A stretch of DNA of 64,000 bases, taken from NCBI GenBank assembly GCA_002257025.1, contig NCHA01000005.1, positions 186,001-250,000 on the forward strand, read 5' to 3'. Origin of the DNA: Sphingobacteriales bacterium 16-39-50. Its GTDB lineage: Bacteria > Bacteroidota > Bacteroidia > Sphingobacteriales > Sphingobacteriaceae. This document shows, one piece after another, positions 1 to 8,116 of this stretch. The notes beneath the pieces were generated by a model. It searched no databases and was not told the DNA's origin. It saw only the letters and a program-made list of their open reading frames with translations. A program made the translations under genes and the position numbers. Numbering within the stretch: position 1 is the stretch's first letter; each line of letters starts with the position of its first letter.

Positions 1-225
1 AATTTCTCTGCGAATAGGCCTGAGAAAGTCATCCTGCATATAGCATATATCTACTGCAACCATAACAACCGTTTCCTCACCGCTTTTCAAAGCCAAGGCT
101 TTAGAATACAAATTATCATGAATTGTATGAGCATAATGGGATATAAAATCGCCATTGATACGGGTACCCAGAGGAGGGGTAATATCTATGCATGATGCCC
201 CTGCTAAAAACTGAATTGAAGTCAT
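1..225 (-). CDS. Neutral/alkaline ceramidase-like hydrolase, N-terminal fragment (cut by window edge)
   Basis: The reading frame starts at an ATG at 223-225 and stays open to base 1, so only the first 75 residues are visible. They read as the typical start of the neutral/alkaline non-lysosomal ceramidase N-terminal family: a GAS-x-x-DITPPLG motif near residues 9-20, then an HD-x-L-x-x-KAL motif and a hydrophobic strand ending VAVDIC. The same pattern opens the five related proteins at 51.7-61.0 kb. No signal peptide is visible, unlike those paralogs, so this copy may be cytoplasmic. It lies 15 bp downstream of the dipeptidase gene and is probably the last visible gene of that operon. Family members are presumed zinc amidases; the substrate is unknown. 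Confidence 0.8.
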   Translation of the reverse strand, partial: MTSIQFLAGASCIDITPPLGTRINGDFISHYAHTIHDNLYSKALALKSGEETVVMVAVDICYMQDDFLRPIRREI

Positions 226-240
226 ACTAACTATTTTAAA

Positions 241-1323
241 TTATGACCACGCCTTTCTAAGGAAACGAAGCCAATTCTTACTAAAGATATTTTCAATATC
301 CTCTTGTTTATATCCTCTTTTTAAAAGTATTTCTTCATACTTCTGAAGATCAGCAATCGAGTTCATATTCCAGGGAGATTGTTCTGTACCGAATATCCCA
401 TCAAGATCACTGCCTATTGCAATATGTAAACTGTTACCAGCAATCTGGCAAATATGATCCCAATGATCAACCAGATTTTCGAGTCTTATATCCAGTTGCC
501 ATGGATCTGAAATTGTGTCGATAAACCTAATATCCATGGCCCAGCAATCAAGCATACCTCCAATCACAGCTCCTCTTTCAATGAGCATTTTAATCTGTTC
601 ATCGTTTAGTTGTCTTTGATTAGGAACTATTTTGCGGACATTGTTATGACTTGCCCACACCGGTCCCTGATATAAATCAAGTGCCTGATAAAATCCCTGA
701 TCCGTAAGATGAGTCACATCAAGAATGAGATTCAAGGAGTTCATCTCTTTTAAAAGTTCAACTCCCTTATTAGTTAAAGGTCCCTCCATTTTGGTACCGG
801 GAGCATATCTCCCGGGGCCAAAGTGAGATAAGCCCAGAGCCCTCAAACCGTAATCAAAGGCCGTATGCAAATAGTCGATATCCACTAAAGAATCTGCCCC
901 TTCAAGACTAAGGATATAACCAATAGGCTTTTTATCATCTTCAATAACCGTATTATCCCAAAGCGCTAAATGATCATCCAGTTCCCTGACATTGGTTATC
1001 TGAACCATTTCTCCCAGCTTTTCCATTTCACGGTACCAGCAAAGCTGTGCCTGTGTCATCGCCCAGGCTTGCTGCGGAGAATTCCAACCGGGTAATGCGC
1101 TACCTGGAGGTGTATAACGTGCCAGCTGGGTAGCAACTACCAATCCAATCCTCCCTTTTCTTAGTTCAGGCAGACAAACCGTTCCCTTACCACGATCCGG
1201 CTTGTCTTTCATAAACATTTCCCTTTGCCTGATTTCTGATAAAGGGCGGGTCAGATCCCTGTTCCACTCTAGGGCATTCATAGAAAGATCTAAATGTGCG
1301 TCAACTATAAAGGGGCTATGCAT
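241..1323 (-). CDS. Membrane dipeptidase-like metallohydrolase (peptidase family M19)
   Basis: This 360-residue protein carries the binuclear zinc signature of renal-dipeptidase-type enzymes. His10 and Asp12 form the HxD pair in DAHLDL, Glu141 is the likely bridging carboxylate, and His205 and His226 lie in DVTH and WASH. GSDLDG (D306, D308) closes the site. The length is normal for M19. There is no signal peptide, so it probably acts in the cytoplasm on a dipeptide or another small amide. It sits 19 bp downstream of a 3-hydroxyacyl-CoA-dehydrogenase-type gene and 15 bp upstream of a ceramidase-like gene, which fits a pathway that opens amide bonds. Its exact substrate cannot be read from the sequence. 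Confidence 0.9.
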   Translation of the reverse strand: MHSPFIVDAHLDLSMNALEWNRDLTRPLSEIRQREMFMKDKPDRGKGTVCLPELRKGRIGLVVATQLARYTPPGSALPGWNSPQQAWAMTQAQLCWYREMEKLGEMVQITNVRELDDHLALWDNTVIEDDKKPIGYILSLEGADSLVDIDYLHTAFDYGLRALGLSHFGPGRYAPGTKMEGPLTNKGVELLKEMNSLNLILDVTHLTDQGFYQALDLYQGPVWASHNNVRKIVPNQRQLNDEQIKMLIERGAVIGGMLDCWAMDIRFIDTISDPWQLDIRLENLVDHWDHICQIAGNSLHIAIGSDLDGIFGTEQSPWNMNSIADLQKYEEILLKRGYKQEDIENIFSKNWLRFLRKAWS

Positions 1324-1342
1324 TATATTCTTCTGTAAAAAC

Positions 1343-2284
1343 CTATTTATTCTTATAATTAAAGGGGTACTTCTCTATAATAGAATGTATCTGGTGGCTA
1401 AACTTTTCCATTGTATTTTTCCATTTTTCAACTTCCTCATCAGAATAGTTATAGAACCCTTTCTTATTCTCCATACCAAGTCCTCCGTCTGCCAATATCT
1501 TTTTTAAAAAGCCAGGCAGATCTTTTGCCTTAGAAAGATCCGGATTCAGGTCCTTCATAACCACACCATAGGCATAAGTCCCCATCAAATCCATATACCT
1601 GCAATTTCCGGAAAATGGCAAATAGTATCCCGGATCATTTCTGCAAGCCCTGTCGATGTCACCTGCAGTTGCATACCCATTATCTACCAGAAATAATGCT
1701 TCTCTTGCCATGGCACTGATTAAGCGGCTACGTATCCCTGATTGATTAACAATATAAGGATCCTTAAACCAATATGATTTAGCCAGGATAAAAATTTCAT
1801 CTGCTAAGCCAGGATTATTATCTGAACTTATAATTTCAAGGAAAAATGTTGTGTGAGCTGGTTCTGTCCAGTTCAGACCGATCAACCGGTCCGGATGGTT
1901 ACAAACCTTTTGTAGTCCTATCAGATCGATGCTTTCTGTGTTAATTGCCAGCACAGCATCTTTCATTATAAAATCTTCGAGTTTCTTAATTAATTCCTTC
2001 TTTACCTCTTCATCTTCCTGGGAAACAGCAATCACCAGTTTACAATCCTTACTTCCATTTAATTCGGTATAAATGTTAAGTTTATCTTTAGCTAAATCCT
2101 TAACACCTTCTTTCTTCTGAGAAACAATATGCCTATTCAGAAGCTCTTCGAATACAGCGTAATTATCTGTACAAACATCCAAATAATGGCCTGCATTAAG
2201 CAGACAAATGGCAATGCTTGCAGCTAAATCTCCATTCCCAACTAGTAAAACCGGGCTTGTTTGTTGTATCAATGTCATCCTCAA
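1343..2284 (-). CDS. 3-hydroxyacyl-CoA dehydrogenase family protein (divergent NAD motif)
   Basis: A 313-residue protein with the two-domain layout of 3-hydroxyacyl-CoA / L-gulonate / carnitine dehydrogenases: an N-terminal Rossmann fold and a helical C-terminal domain (about 185-300). The dinucleotide loop reads GNGDLA (about 17-22) instead of canonical GxGxxG, with Ala for the last Gly. NADH affinity may therefore be altered, or the protein may have diverged. LNWTEPAH (about 138-145) corresponds to the catalytic His segment of the family. It is a distant paralog of the protein at 3647-4636 and shares its operon, with 19-29 bp gaps. Two such dehydrogenases around one aminotransferase suggest successive oxidation steps or a heteromeric enzyme; that is inference. 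Confidence 0.82.
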   Translation of the reverse strand: MRMTLIQQTSPVLLVGNGDLAASIAICLLNAGHYLDVCTDNYAVFEELLNRHIVSQKKEGVKDLAKDKLNIYTELNGSKDCKLVIAVSQEDEEVKKELIKKLEDFIMKDAVLAINTESIDLIGLQKVCNHPDRLIGLNWTEPAHTTFFLEIISSDNNPGLADEIFILAKSYWFKDPYIVNQSGIRSRLISAMAREALFLVDNGYATAGDIDRACRNDPGYYLPFSGNCRYMDLMGTYAYGVVMKDLNPDLSKAKDLPGFLKKILADGGLGMENKKGFYNYSDEEVEKWKNTMEKFSHQIHSIIEKYPFNYKNK

Positions 2285-2313
2285 TATTTCTTCTTATGTA
2301 GCCCGGAAGGCCG

Positions 2314-3618
2314 TTAAATATTCTTTAAAACCTTTCGTACCTTTTCAATTGCAAAATTGATATCATCCTGCGTATGGACAGCGCTGATATACCATAGTCC
2401 GCGACCAATAATTCTTACCCCCTCATTATGCATCCCCGCGATGAAGCTGCCAAGTTTTGCTTTATTGCATGATAATGTAGCCCTGAACTCATTAATTTCC
2501 TTTGCTTCAGTGAATGAAAGATTAAACATAGGACCCGGGCCCTGTACCAAAAGGTTATGTCCGGTTTGTTTTGCCGCATCACGAATTCCCTGCATTAGTT
2601 CCTTTCCCAAACTAAACATTCTACCATAAGGATGTTCCTTTTCAAGTACTTCAATTGTAGCCAGAGCTGCAGCAATGGTAGCATTTCCAGAGTTCATTGT
2701 ACCGGCATGAATAACTTTTGCTTCCTCAATTAGCCTCATCCATTCTTTTTTACCCGCTATTACACTGATTGGATAACCGCTTGCCAATGCCTTGGCAAAA
2801 ATGGAAAGGTCTGGCTGGATATTGAAAAATTGCTGAGCGCCACCCAATGAAAGCCTGAAGCCAGTAATCACTTCGTCGAGTATAAATGTAATATTGTATT
2901 CGCTGCACAATTCTCTTATCATTTGTAAAAAGCCGGGATTGGGCATAATGCAACCATTATTACACATCACAGGCTCTGTAATTATCGCAGCAAGTTCTTT
3001 ATAATGCTTTTCTACCGTTGCTTTTAACAGTTCTGCATCATTCCAGGGGATTACAATACATTCGTCACGGGTGCTTATGGCCAGACCATCAGACCATGGA
3101 AACACTTCCGGACTTTCCCTGCTTCCCAAAGCTTCTTCAGAAGGAGCCGAAATTCCCCAGCAAACATTATCAAGCCATCCATGGTAATGTCCTTCAAAAC
3201 GCAGAAATTTTTTCTTGCCGGTTTTGGCTCTTGCAAGTCTGAATGCAGTGTGAATAGCCTCTGAACCATCCAGGCAAAAACGCATCAGCTCAGCTGTGGG
3301 GATAAGCTGATTAATCTTTTCAGCAAGCTCTATTTCACGAATATGCTGTCCCGCAAACAACTGCCCTCCTGCAGAATATTCGTTTATTGATTTTAATACA
3401 TGTGGATGCGAATGACCCAGAATTAATGGACCCTGACTCAGCGTAAAATCCAGATATTCGTTGCCATCTGCATCATAAATTCTACTGCCCTTACCATGAG
3501 TATAAAACAATGCATGCGGATGGTTATATTTTCTAAATTCAGATGAAACACCCCCTGCCAAAACCCTTTTTGCTCGTTCAAGGAGCTTTGCTGACTTATT
3601 ATAACTTCTGATTTCCAT
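2314..3618 (-). CDS. Class III pyridoxal-phosphate aminotransferase, glutamate-1-semialdehyde mutase-like
   Basis: A 434-residue fold-type I PLP enzyme. LDGSEA (116-121) binds the cofactor phosphate, YHGW (145-148) stacks on the ring, DEV (248-250) holds the PLP nitrogen, and Lys276 in FAKALASG is the Schiff-base lysine. Overall similarity is to glutamate-1-semialdehyde 2,1-aminomutase, but the setting is a catabolic operon with two dehydrogenases, a dipeptidase and a ceramidase-like gene, with no haem synthesis genes. It is more likely an aminotransferase for a small amino acid, amino alcohol or amino sugar. Gaps to its neighbours are 28-29 bp. Confidence is high for the class and low for the substrate. 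Confidence 0.88.
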   Translation of the reverse strand: MEIRSYNKSAKLLERAKRVLAGGVSSEFRKYNHPHALFYTHGKGSRIYDADGNEYLDFTLSQGPLILGHSHPHVLKSINEYSAGGQLFAGQHIREIELAEKINQLIPTAELMRFCLDGSEAIHTAFRLARAKTGKKKFLRFEGHYHGWLDNVCWGISAPSEEALGSRESPEVFPWSDGLAISTRDECIVIPWNDAELLKATVEKHYKELAAIITEPVMCNNGCIMPNPGFLQMIRELCSEYNITFILDEVITGFRLSLGGAQQFFNIQPDLSIFAKALASGYPISVIAGKKEWMRLIEEAKVIHAGTMNSGNATIAAALATIEVLEKEHPYGRMFSLGKELMQGIRDAAKQTGHNLLVQGPGPMFNLSFTEAKEINEFRATLSCNKAKLGSFIAGMHNEGVRIIGRGLWYISAVHTQDDINFAIEKVRKVLKNI

Positions 3619-3646
3619 TAATACTTACAGATATATTTTTAAGAGA

Positions 3647-4636
3647 TTAAGCCAGCTCGCTTTCCTTTTCCGAAACAGGAGCAGGATGAAGTGCTGCCAG
3701 GCGGAAGATATCTTCATTGAAAGCAGCAAAAGCCTCCTCCCATTCTTTAGCCTCTTCAGTACTATAATGATATAAGCCATTAAGATTTTGAATGCCACGG
3801 CAATTGTCTGCAACAATCTTTTGCATTATATCCGGAACATTCTCGGCATTAGATAAGTGCGGAAATAAGTTTTTAAATATTTCTGCATGATCTGCAAGTC
3901 CTGTATAGTCTATCCTCCTGAACAATCCCATCAACGTAATCCAGGAACCAACATCATACCTGAATGCTTTATCTGCATCAACCATCGTGGTTTTACCATT
4001 TTCGATCAGGTGAAAGATTTCTCTGTAAACAGCATACATCAAACGATTTGCAATAAAGCCTCTGATATCTTTCCTTAGTAAGGTAGGTTCCTTCGCCCAT
4101 TTATGTGCGAGCTTAAACACCCAGCTTGCGTATTTAGGATCAGTAATGTCGCCACAGGTTATTTCCATAAAACGGGTAGCATAAGCTGGCTCGGCCCAAT
4201 GAATGCCTATAAATCTTTCGGGATTTGAAACTAATTTCTGTAAAAGCGTTATCGCAATAGCTGAAGTATTACTGGCAATAACTGTACTTGCTGAAACTGC
4301 ATCTGTTATTTGCCTGTACACTTTGGATTTGATATCAACATCCTCGATAACACATTCCAATACCAGTCTACAATCTGATAAACAGCCATAATCCATACTT
4401 ATATACAGGCGATCAAGGCATGCAGAAACACTATCCCTCAGTAACTTTGCCCGGGAACAGATTTTCAGATGATCTGCAATTCTTTCTGCAGCACCATCAA
4501 AGTCAGATTGTATTGGTGCTATAGCTTTAACCTGATGACCAGAAGCAAGCAACGATACTATAATACTACTCCCCATCAGCCCAATACCCACAACCCCCAC
4601 CTCAATATTTGCCGGATTTGTTTTTAAATTATTCAT
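3647..4636 (-). CDS. 3-hydroxyacyl-CoA dehydrogenase family protein (NAD-dependent)
   Basis: A 329-residue enzyme with a canonical Rossmann nucleotide loop, VGVVGIGLMGSS (about 13-24), and the family's IASNTSAIAIT segment. IGIHWAEPA contains the presumed catalytic His, and DIRGFIANRLMYA leads into the C-terminal helical dimerisation domain. This family oxidises beta-hydroxy acids or their CoA esters and includes L-gulonate and L-carnitine dehydrogenases as well as 3-hydroxybutyryl-CoA dehydrogenase. Without enoyl-CoA hydratase or thiolase nearby, a small hydroxy acid or amino-hydroxy acid is as likely as a CoA ester. It is the first long gene of the minus operon, 6 bp after the stop of a 44-residue mini-ORF. 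Confidence 0.88.
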   Translation of the reverse strand: MNNLKTNPANIEVGVVGIGLMGSSIIVSLLASGHQVKAIAPIQSDFDGAAERIADHLKICSRAKLLRDSVSACLDRLYISMDYGCLSDCRLVLECVIEDVDIKSKVYRQITDAVSASTVIASNTSAIAITLLQKLVSNPERFIGIHWAEPAYATRFMEITCGDITDPKYASWVFKLAHKWAKEPTLLRKDIRGFIANRLMYAVYREIFHLIENGKTTMVDADKAFRYDVGSWITLMGLFRRIDYTGLADHAEIFKNLFPHLSNAENVPDIMQKIVADNCRGIQNLNGLYHYSTEEAKEWEEAFAAFNEDIFRLAALHPAPVSEKESELA

Positions 4637-4642
4637 CAGTGC

Positions 4643-4777
4643 TCAAGCAGAAACTTTGAAATCAACATTGGAAGGGAAATCATATAATTGAAAGCATCTA
4701 ACCAGTGTTGCTTTGTGATATGCCCCGTGTATCAAATCTGAAACAGCATTCGAACCGTATTTTATTTGTTTAGACAT
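4643..4777 (-). CDS. 44-residue mini-ORF with a GroEL-N-terminus-like sequence
   Basis: A short frame starting MSKQIKYGSN and ending in TGA. It is preceded by an AAAAAGG stretch that could serve as a ribosome binding site and lies 6 bp upstream of the first dehydrogenase gene. Its opening (KQIKYG, an Ala three residues later, a Leu and a Gly at matching spacing, then A-x-x-V) follows the spacing of the chaperonin GroEL N-terminus, after which the similarity stops. It could be a GroEL-derived relic, a leader peptide coupled to the operon, or chance. Small size keeps confidence low. Confidence 0.3.
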   Translation of the reverse strand: MSKQIKYGSNAVSDLIHGAYHKATLVRCFQLYDFPSNVDFKVSA

Positions 4778-4971
4778 AACCTTTTTTTTAATTATATTCA
4801 TATTCTTAAGGCAGAAGGTTCTGCTAAGTAATAAGTCAAAAGTACTAGCAGGCTATTTAGTATGCTATTACTTTCCTACCTATTTATGACATTATTTTTC
4901 GCAATCAATTTCAACTAATAGGAGTATCAGAATTAATAAATTAATATTGTCTTAATAAGTCTGACTAATTA
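4778..4971. promoter_or_regulatory. Divergent intergenic region between the AraC regulator and the minus operon
   Basis: About 194 AT-rich bases separate the mini-ORF start (4777, minus) from the AraC-type gene start (4972, plus). It must hold both promoters and probably the AraC operator. A CAAAAGTA at 4837-4844 reads on the minus strand as TACTTTTG, a match to the Bacteroidota -7 box TAnnTTTG; no convincing -33 box is seen at the usual distance. Divergence with a regulator is the main argument that the AraC protein controls the minus operon. Confidence 0.4.
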
Positions 4972-5838
4972 ATGAAAGCAGTAGAATTTCGGCTTCCACA
5001 GGATTTTGATAAATCATTTGTTTTGTTCAGGGAAACGGGGCAATATTTCCCATGCCCATGGCACTTTCATCCTGAATATGAAATTGTTCTGGTTTTACGA
5101 TCCACTGGCCGGAGGATGGTAGGTGACCATATTGGCTACTTTGATGAGGGAGATCTGGTCGTTATGGGCTCAGGTATCCCACATGTCTGGATTAATGATG
5201 AACAGTTTATTAATGGTGAAGCAGGATATGATGCTGATGCTCTTGTTATACACTTCAGTGATTGCTTTCTGGGCGATAAGTTTTTAAATATCCCGGAAAT
5301 GGAGAATTTCAAAAATGTCCTGAGTCTATCCTCTAGAGGCATAAGCTATCATGGTGAGACAAGAGAAAGGATCAATTTGATTATGAAGGAAATGTTAAAT
5401 ATGAGCGGTCTAAAACGTTTATCAGCATTATTCGACATTTTCGACTTACTTGCCAACTCCACAGAGTATGAGATACTGGCAAGTCCCGGATACACACAAA
5501 AAGCCGAATTGAAAACTTCAGGCCGCTTTGGTAAGGTGACTGAATATATTATTCAGAATTTTGATAAGGAAATCTCGCTACCGGAAGTTGCTTCCATAGC
5601 CAATATGTCAGTCACTACATTCTGCAATTTCTTTAAAGTCCATTTCAGAGTAACATTTGTTGAGTATCTGAATACTGTCAGAATAGGATACGCTTGTAAA
5701 ATGCTGGCAGACGAAGAACATAATATAGTTGAGATAGCTTTCAGAAGCGGATTCAAAAACCTTGGTAATTTCAATAAGCAGTTTAAGCGTTTTAAGAATA
5801 TGACACCAAGCGAGTACCGGAAAACTATCGATTCTTAA
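4972..5838 (+). CDS. AraC family transcriptional regulator with N-terminal cupin sensor
   Basis: A 288-residue regulator. Residues about 15-85 form a cupin-type sugar-binding fold with PCPWHFHPEYE (His motif) and YFDEGDLVVMGSGIPH. Residues about 185-285 hold the double helix-turn-helix, including LPEVASIANMSVTTFCNFFK and IAFRSGFKNLGNFNKQFK, and end with the family's PSEYRK. Such proteins bind a small molecule through the cupin and activate a nearby catabolic operon. The gene is divergent from the operon at 1-4777 and convergent with the SDR gene at 5950-6732, so the former is its likely target. Confidence 0.92.
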   Translation: MKAVEFRLPQDFDKSFVLFRETGQYFPCPWHFHPEYEIVLVLRSTGRRMVGDHIGYFDEGDLVVMGSGIPHVWINDEQFINGEAGYDADALVIHFSDCFLGDKFLNIPEMENFKNVLSLSSRGISYHGETRERINLIMKEMLNMSGLKRLSALFDIFDLLANSTEYEILASPGYTQKAELKTSGRFGKVTEYIIQNFDKEISLPEVASIANMSVTTFCNFFKVHFRVTFVEYLNTVRIGYACKMLADEEHNIVEIAFRSGFKNLGNFNKQFKRFKNMTPSEYRKTIDS

Positions 5839-5949
5839 ATAAAATATTAATGCATCAAGCTAATTCAGGTGATGTTATCAGATGAAACACCTAAGTAAAT
5901 GCTATGTGACTCCAATTCATTTTCAGCAATGAAAATGCCCTTATGAAGG

Positions 5950-6732
5950 TCAGGCATTCAGGCCTCCATCCATCAATATATTTTCACCGTTAATATATTC
6001 ACCGGCTCTTGATGCCAGAAGGACCACAAGTCCTTTGATATCGTCTTGATTCGCCATCCTTCTTAGGGGCACTTTTTCGGTATAATTTTTCAGGAAACGC
6101 GTGGGTTGATTATTATGCAAACCTCCAGGACTTATGCAATTTACCCGGATATTCATCCCTGAAAAATGCTTAGCCAAATAACGGGTAAGATTGATCAGGC
6201 CTGCATTATGAAAGAAATAATCCGGAGGAAGATTCGAGGCCATTTTGGTGCCCTTGTAGTTAGAATAATCGGGACCATACATACCCATCATGGAACTGAT
6301 ATTAATAATACTCCCACCCTGCTGATTTTTGGCAATTAGCTCTCCCATTTCACGAACAATATCCATCATTCCGGTTGCATTCACTTCCATGGATGCGGCA
6401 AACTGCTCAATCGGAGAATAATAACCCTTCATAGGCCTTGATACTGCATTATTCACAAAGCAGTTCAACTTTCCGAACTGATCGATAATCATCTTACTCA
6501 AATTTATTACCGAATTATGATCGCTTTGGTCAACCTGCATTGCATGTACATCCAGGCCTTCTTTACGAAATTTTTTAGCTACCACTTCTACATTTTCTTT
6601 AATGCGTGAAGCAATGATAACCCTTGCGCCGGCTTCTGCCAGGCCTTCTGTTATGCATTGACCATAAACACCTGCACCTCCCGTCACCAGAATTACATTA
6701 CCCTTTAGCTCAAACAATTCCTTAACATTCAT
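5950..6732 (-). CDS. Short-chain dehydrogenase/reductase (SDR)
   Basis: A 260-residue classical SDR. TGGAGVYG (17-24) is the NAD(P) loop and NNAV (94-97) the structural motif. Ser146/147 in INISS and the Y159-xxx-K163 pair (YKGTK) form the catalytic site. ISPGG follows at about 206, and NGENILMDGG ends the protein as usual. It resembles sugar-acid 5-dehydrogenases of the gluconate 5-dehydrogenase type, which would suit a locus that also carries keto-acid aldolases; that substrate is inferred from context. It is the last gene of the region 2 minus block, with an aldo/keto reductase 134 bp upstream. Confidence 0.9.
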   Translation of the reverse strand: MNVKELFELKGNVILVTGGAGVYGQCITEGLAEAGARVIIASRIKENVEVVAKKFRKEGLDVHAMQVDQSDHNSVINLSKMIIDQFGKLNCFVNNAVSRPMKGYYSPIEQFAASMEVNATGMMDIVREMGELIAKNQQGGSIINISSMMGMYGPDYSNYKGTKMASNLPPDYFFHNAGLINLTRYLAKHFSGMNIRVNCISPGGLHNNQPTRFLKNYTEKVPLRRMANQDDIKGLVVLLASRAGEYINGENILMDGGLNA

Positions 6733-6866
6733 AAATATTTTCTAAGATCCCCTGTTATCCATTTTGAATCAGATTTTAGTATTACATCAACCAATCTCCT
6801 TAAAGGCAAAGAAATATCTGAAATACTAGTCTAATGCTTCAAAGAATCTGATTTGCTTATATCTAT

Positions 6867-7745
6867 TTAAGTCTTTTCGAGTTCATCGAATATTTCTGCA
6901 GAATAAAATTTTGAAGCCTCAATCGCCTGTTTAATATGGTCGGTCGAACGGCCCCCAATTAATACCAAGTCTATATCTTTTTGATGAGTGGCCCAGGCCA
7001 GAGCCAAATACTCGGGAGAATAACCGGTATCTGCAGCTACTTCCATAAGTCTCTTGAGTCTCCTTTGAGAGTCTGCATTAAAATAAATGTCCTGATGAGC
7101 CGGTATTACCGCAAAGCGTGAATCCTTTTGTACCCCATTCAGGTGTTTACCTGTCAGAAAGCCTGCTCCTAAAGGGCTGTAGGTTATTATTTTCAGATTA
7201 TTTTTCCTGCAGATTCCCCTCATGTTATCGTTTAAATCGCTAACTGCAAGATTATGGTTATTTTGAATGTAGCTCAAGTTTACACCCTCAAGCTTTTCAA
7301 TTAAATTAACAGTATCAGCTAGCTGCATAGCATTGAAATTACTTACTCCGAGCTCTTTTATTTTGCCTTCACTCACTAAATCAGTCAGTTCTGACCAGGT
7401 CTGTTCATTTGTAACCTTTTCATCCCAACGATGTAAGTAAAGTATATCAATCGATTCTATTCCTAAGCGCCTAAGGCATTGTTCAACCGTTATCCGGATA
7501 TGTAATGGATCATAGGGTGGGAGTATTTTGGTAGCAATACTAATTGAGTCGCTTGATATGGCCCGCTCAACCATCCATTGTCCTATTATTCTTTCTGATG
7601 AGCCATCACCATAAACCGCAGCAGTATCAAAAGAGTTTATACCCTTGGAATAAGCATAATCCAGCAACCTAAAGGACGCTTCCTTACCAATCTCTCTCCC
7701 AAAAGTTACACAACCTAATCCAAGCTTGTTTGTAATTTTTATCAT
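6867..7745 (-). CDS. Aldo/keto reductase
   Basis: A 292-residue single-domain (beta/alpha)8 reductase. The catalytic tetrad is intact: Asp40 and Tyr45 in FDTAAVYGDG, Lys73 in ATKILPP and His105 in YLHRWD. GVSNFNA and the C-terminal cofactor segment VLIGGRS are present. It has no signal peptide and should act in the cytoplasm with NADPH on a sugar aldehyde or ketone. It lies among SDR, aldolase and glycosidase-like genes, so a role in reducing a sugar or keto-sugar released by the locus is plausible; L-fuco- or galactose-type dehydrogenases have the same fold. Confidence 0.9.
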   Translation of the reverse strand: MIKITNKLGLGCVTFGREIGKEASFRLLDYAYSKGINSFDTAAVYGDGSSERIIGQWMVERAISSDSISIATKILPPYDPLHIRITVEQCLRRLGIESIDILYLHRWDEKVTNEQTWSELTDLVSEGKIKELGVSNFNAMQLADTVNLIEKLEGVNLSYIQNNHNLAVSDLNDNMRGICRKNNLKIITYSPLGAGFLTGKHLNGVQKDSRFAVIPAHQDIYFNADSQRRLKRLMEVAADTGYSPEYLALAWATHQKDIDLVLIGGRSTDHIKQAIEASKFYSAEIFDELEKT

Positions 7746-8116
7746 TGCTGAATCCTGTTAAGTTTTCTCAGATGGCTAATTTAATTGTTGCACCTATCCT
7801 ATAAGTTCATTTAGTTTTCACCCCCTTCTATGGAAGGGCTATTGTGATGACATCTTAAAAAAATTTGTTCTGATCACAATAGTTATATTTTAATTGTATC
7901 TGATCGAATATTCGTTCAGACATTATTTTCTTGTGGATGAAGAGTACAAGAAAATGAACGAAAAATCATTGAAATTTGTTAATATCAAATAAGTATAGTA
8001 AGTATAGTCTGAGGACGGCAAAACCAAAATTTAGTCTCACCATCCTCACCTATAAGAACTTATCCTTTTTAAAACTTTAGAAAACAGAAGGAATTAATGA
8101 TAGAAAACCTTACAAA
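7746..8116. other. Intergenic region with the short copy of a SUMF1-derived repeat
   Basis: These 371 bases hold no gene I can support. Bases 8019-8050 are identical over 32 nt to 9298-9329, and weaker similarity continues to about 8065. In the 9.3 kb copy the sequence is read on the minus strand as part of a decayed SUMF1-type C-terminus; here a 1-nt loss breaks that frame. The remainder is AT-rich and probably carries the promoter of the aldo/keto reductase gene. A small tandem repeat of AAGTATAGT lies at about 7991-8008. Confidence 0.55.

Noticed and set aside
2314..3618. Haem pathway glutamate-1-semialdehyde aminomutase (hemL)
   Set aside because: The sequence class fits, but the operon context is catabolic and no other haem gene is present, so the specific name is not justified.
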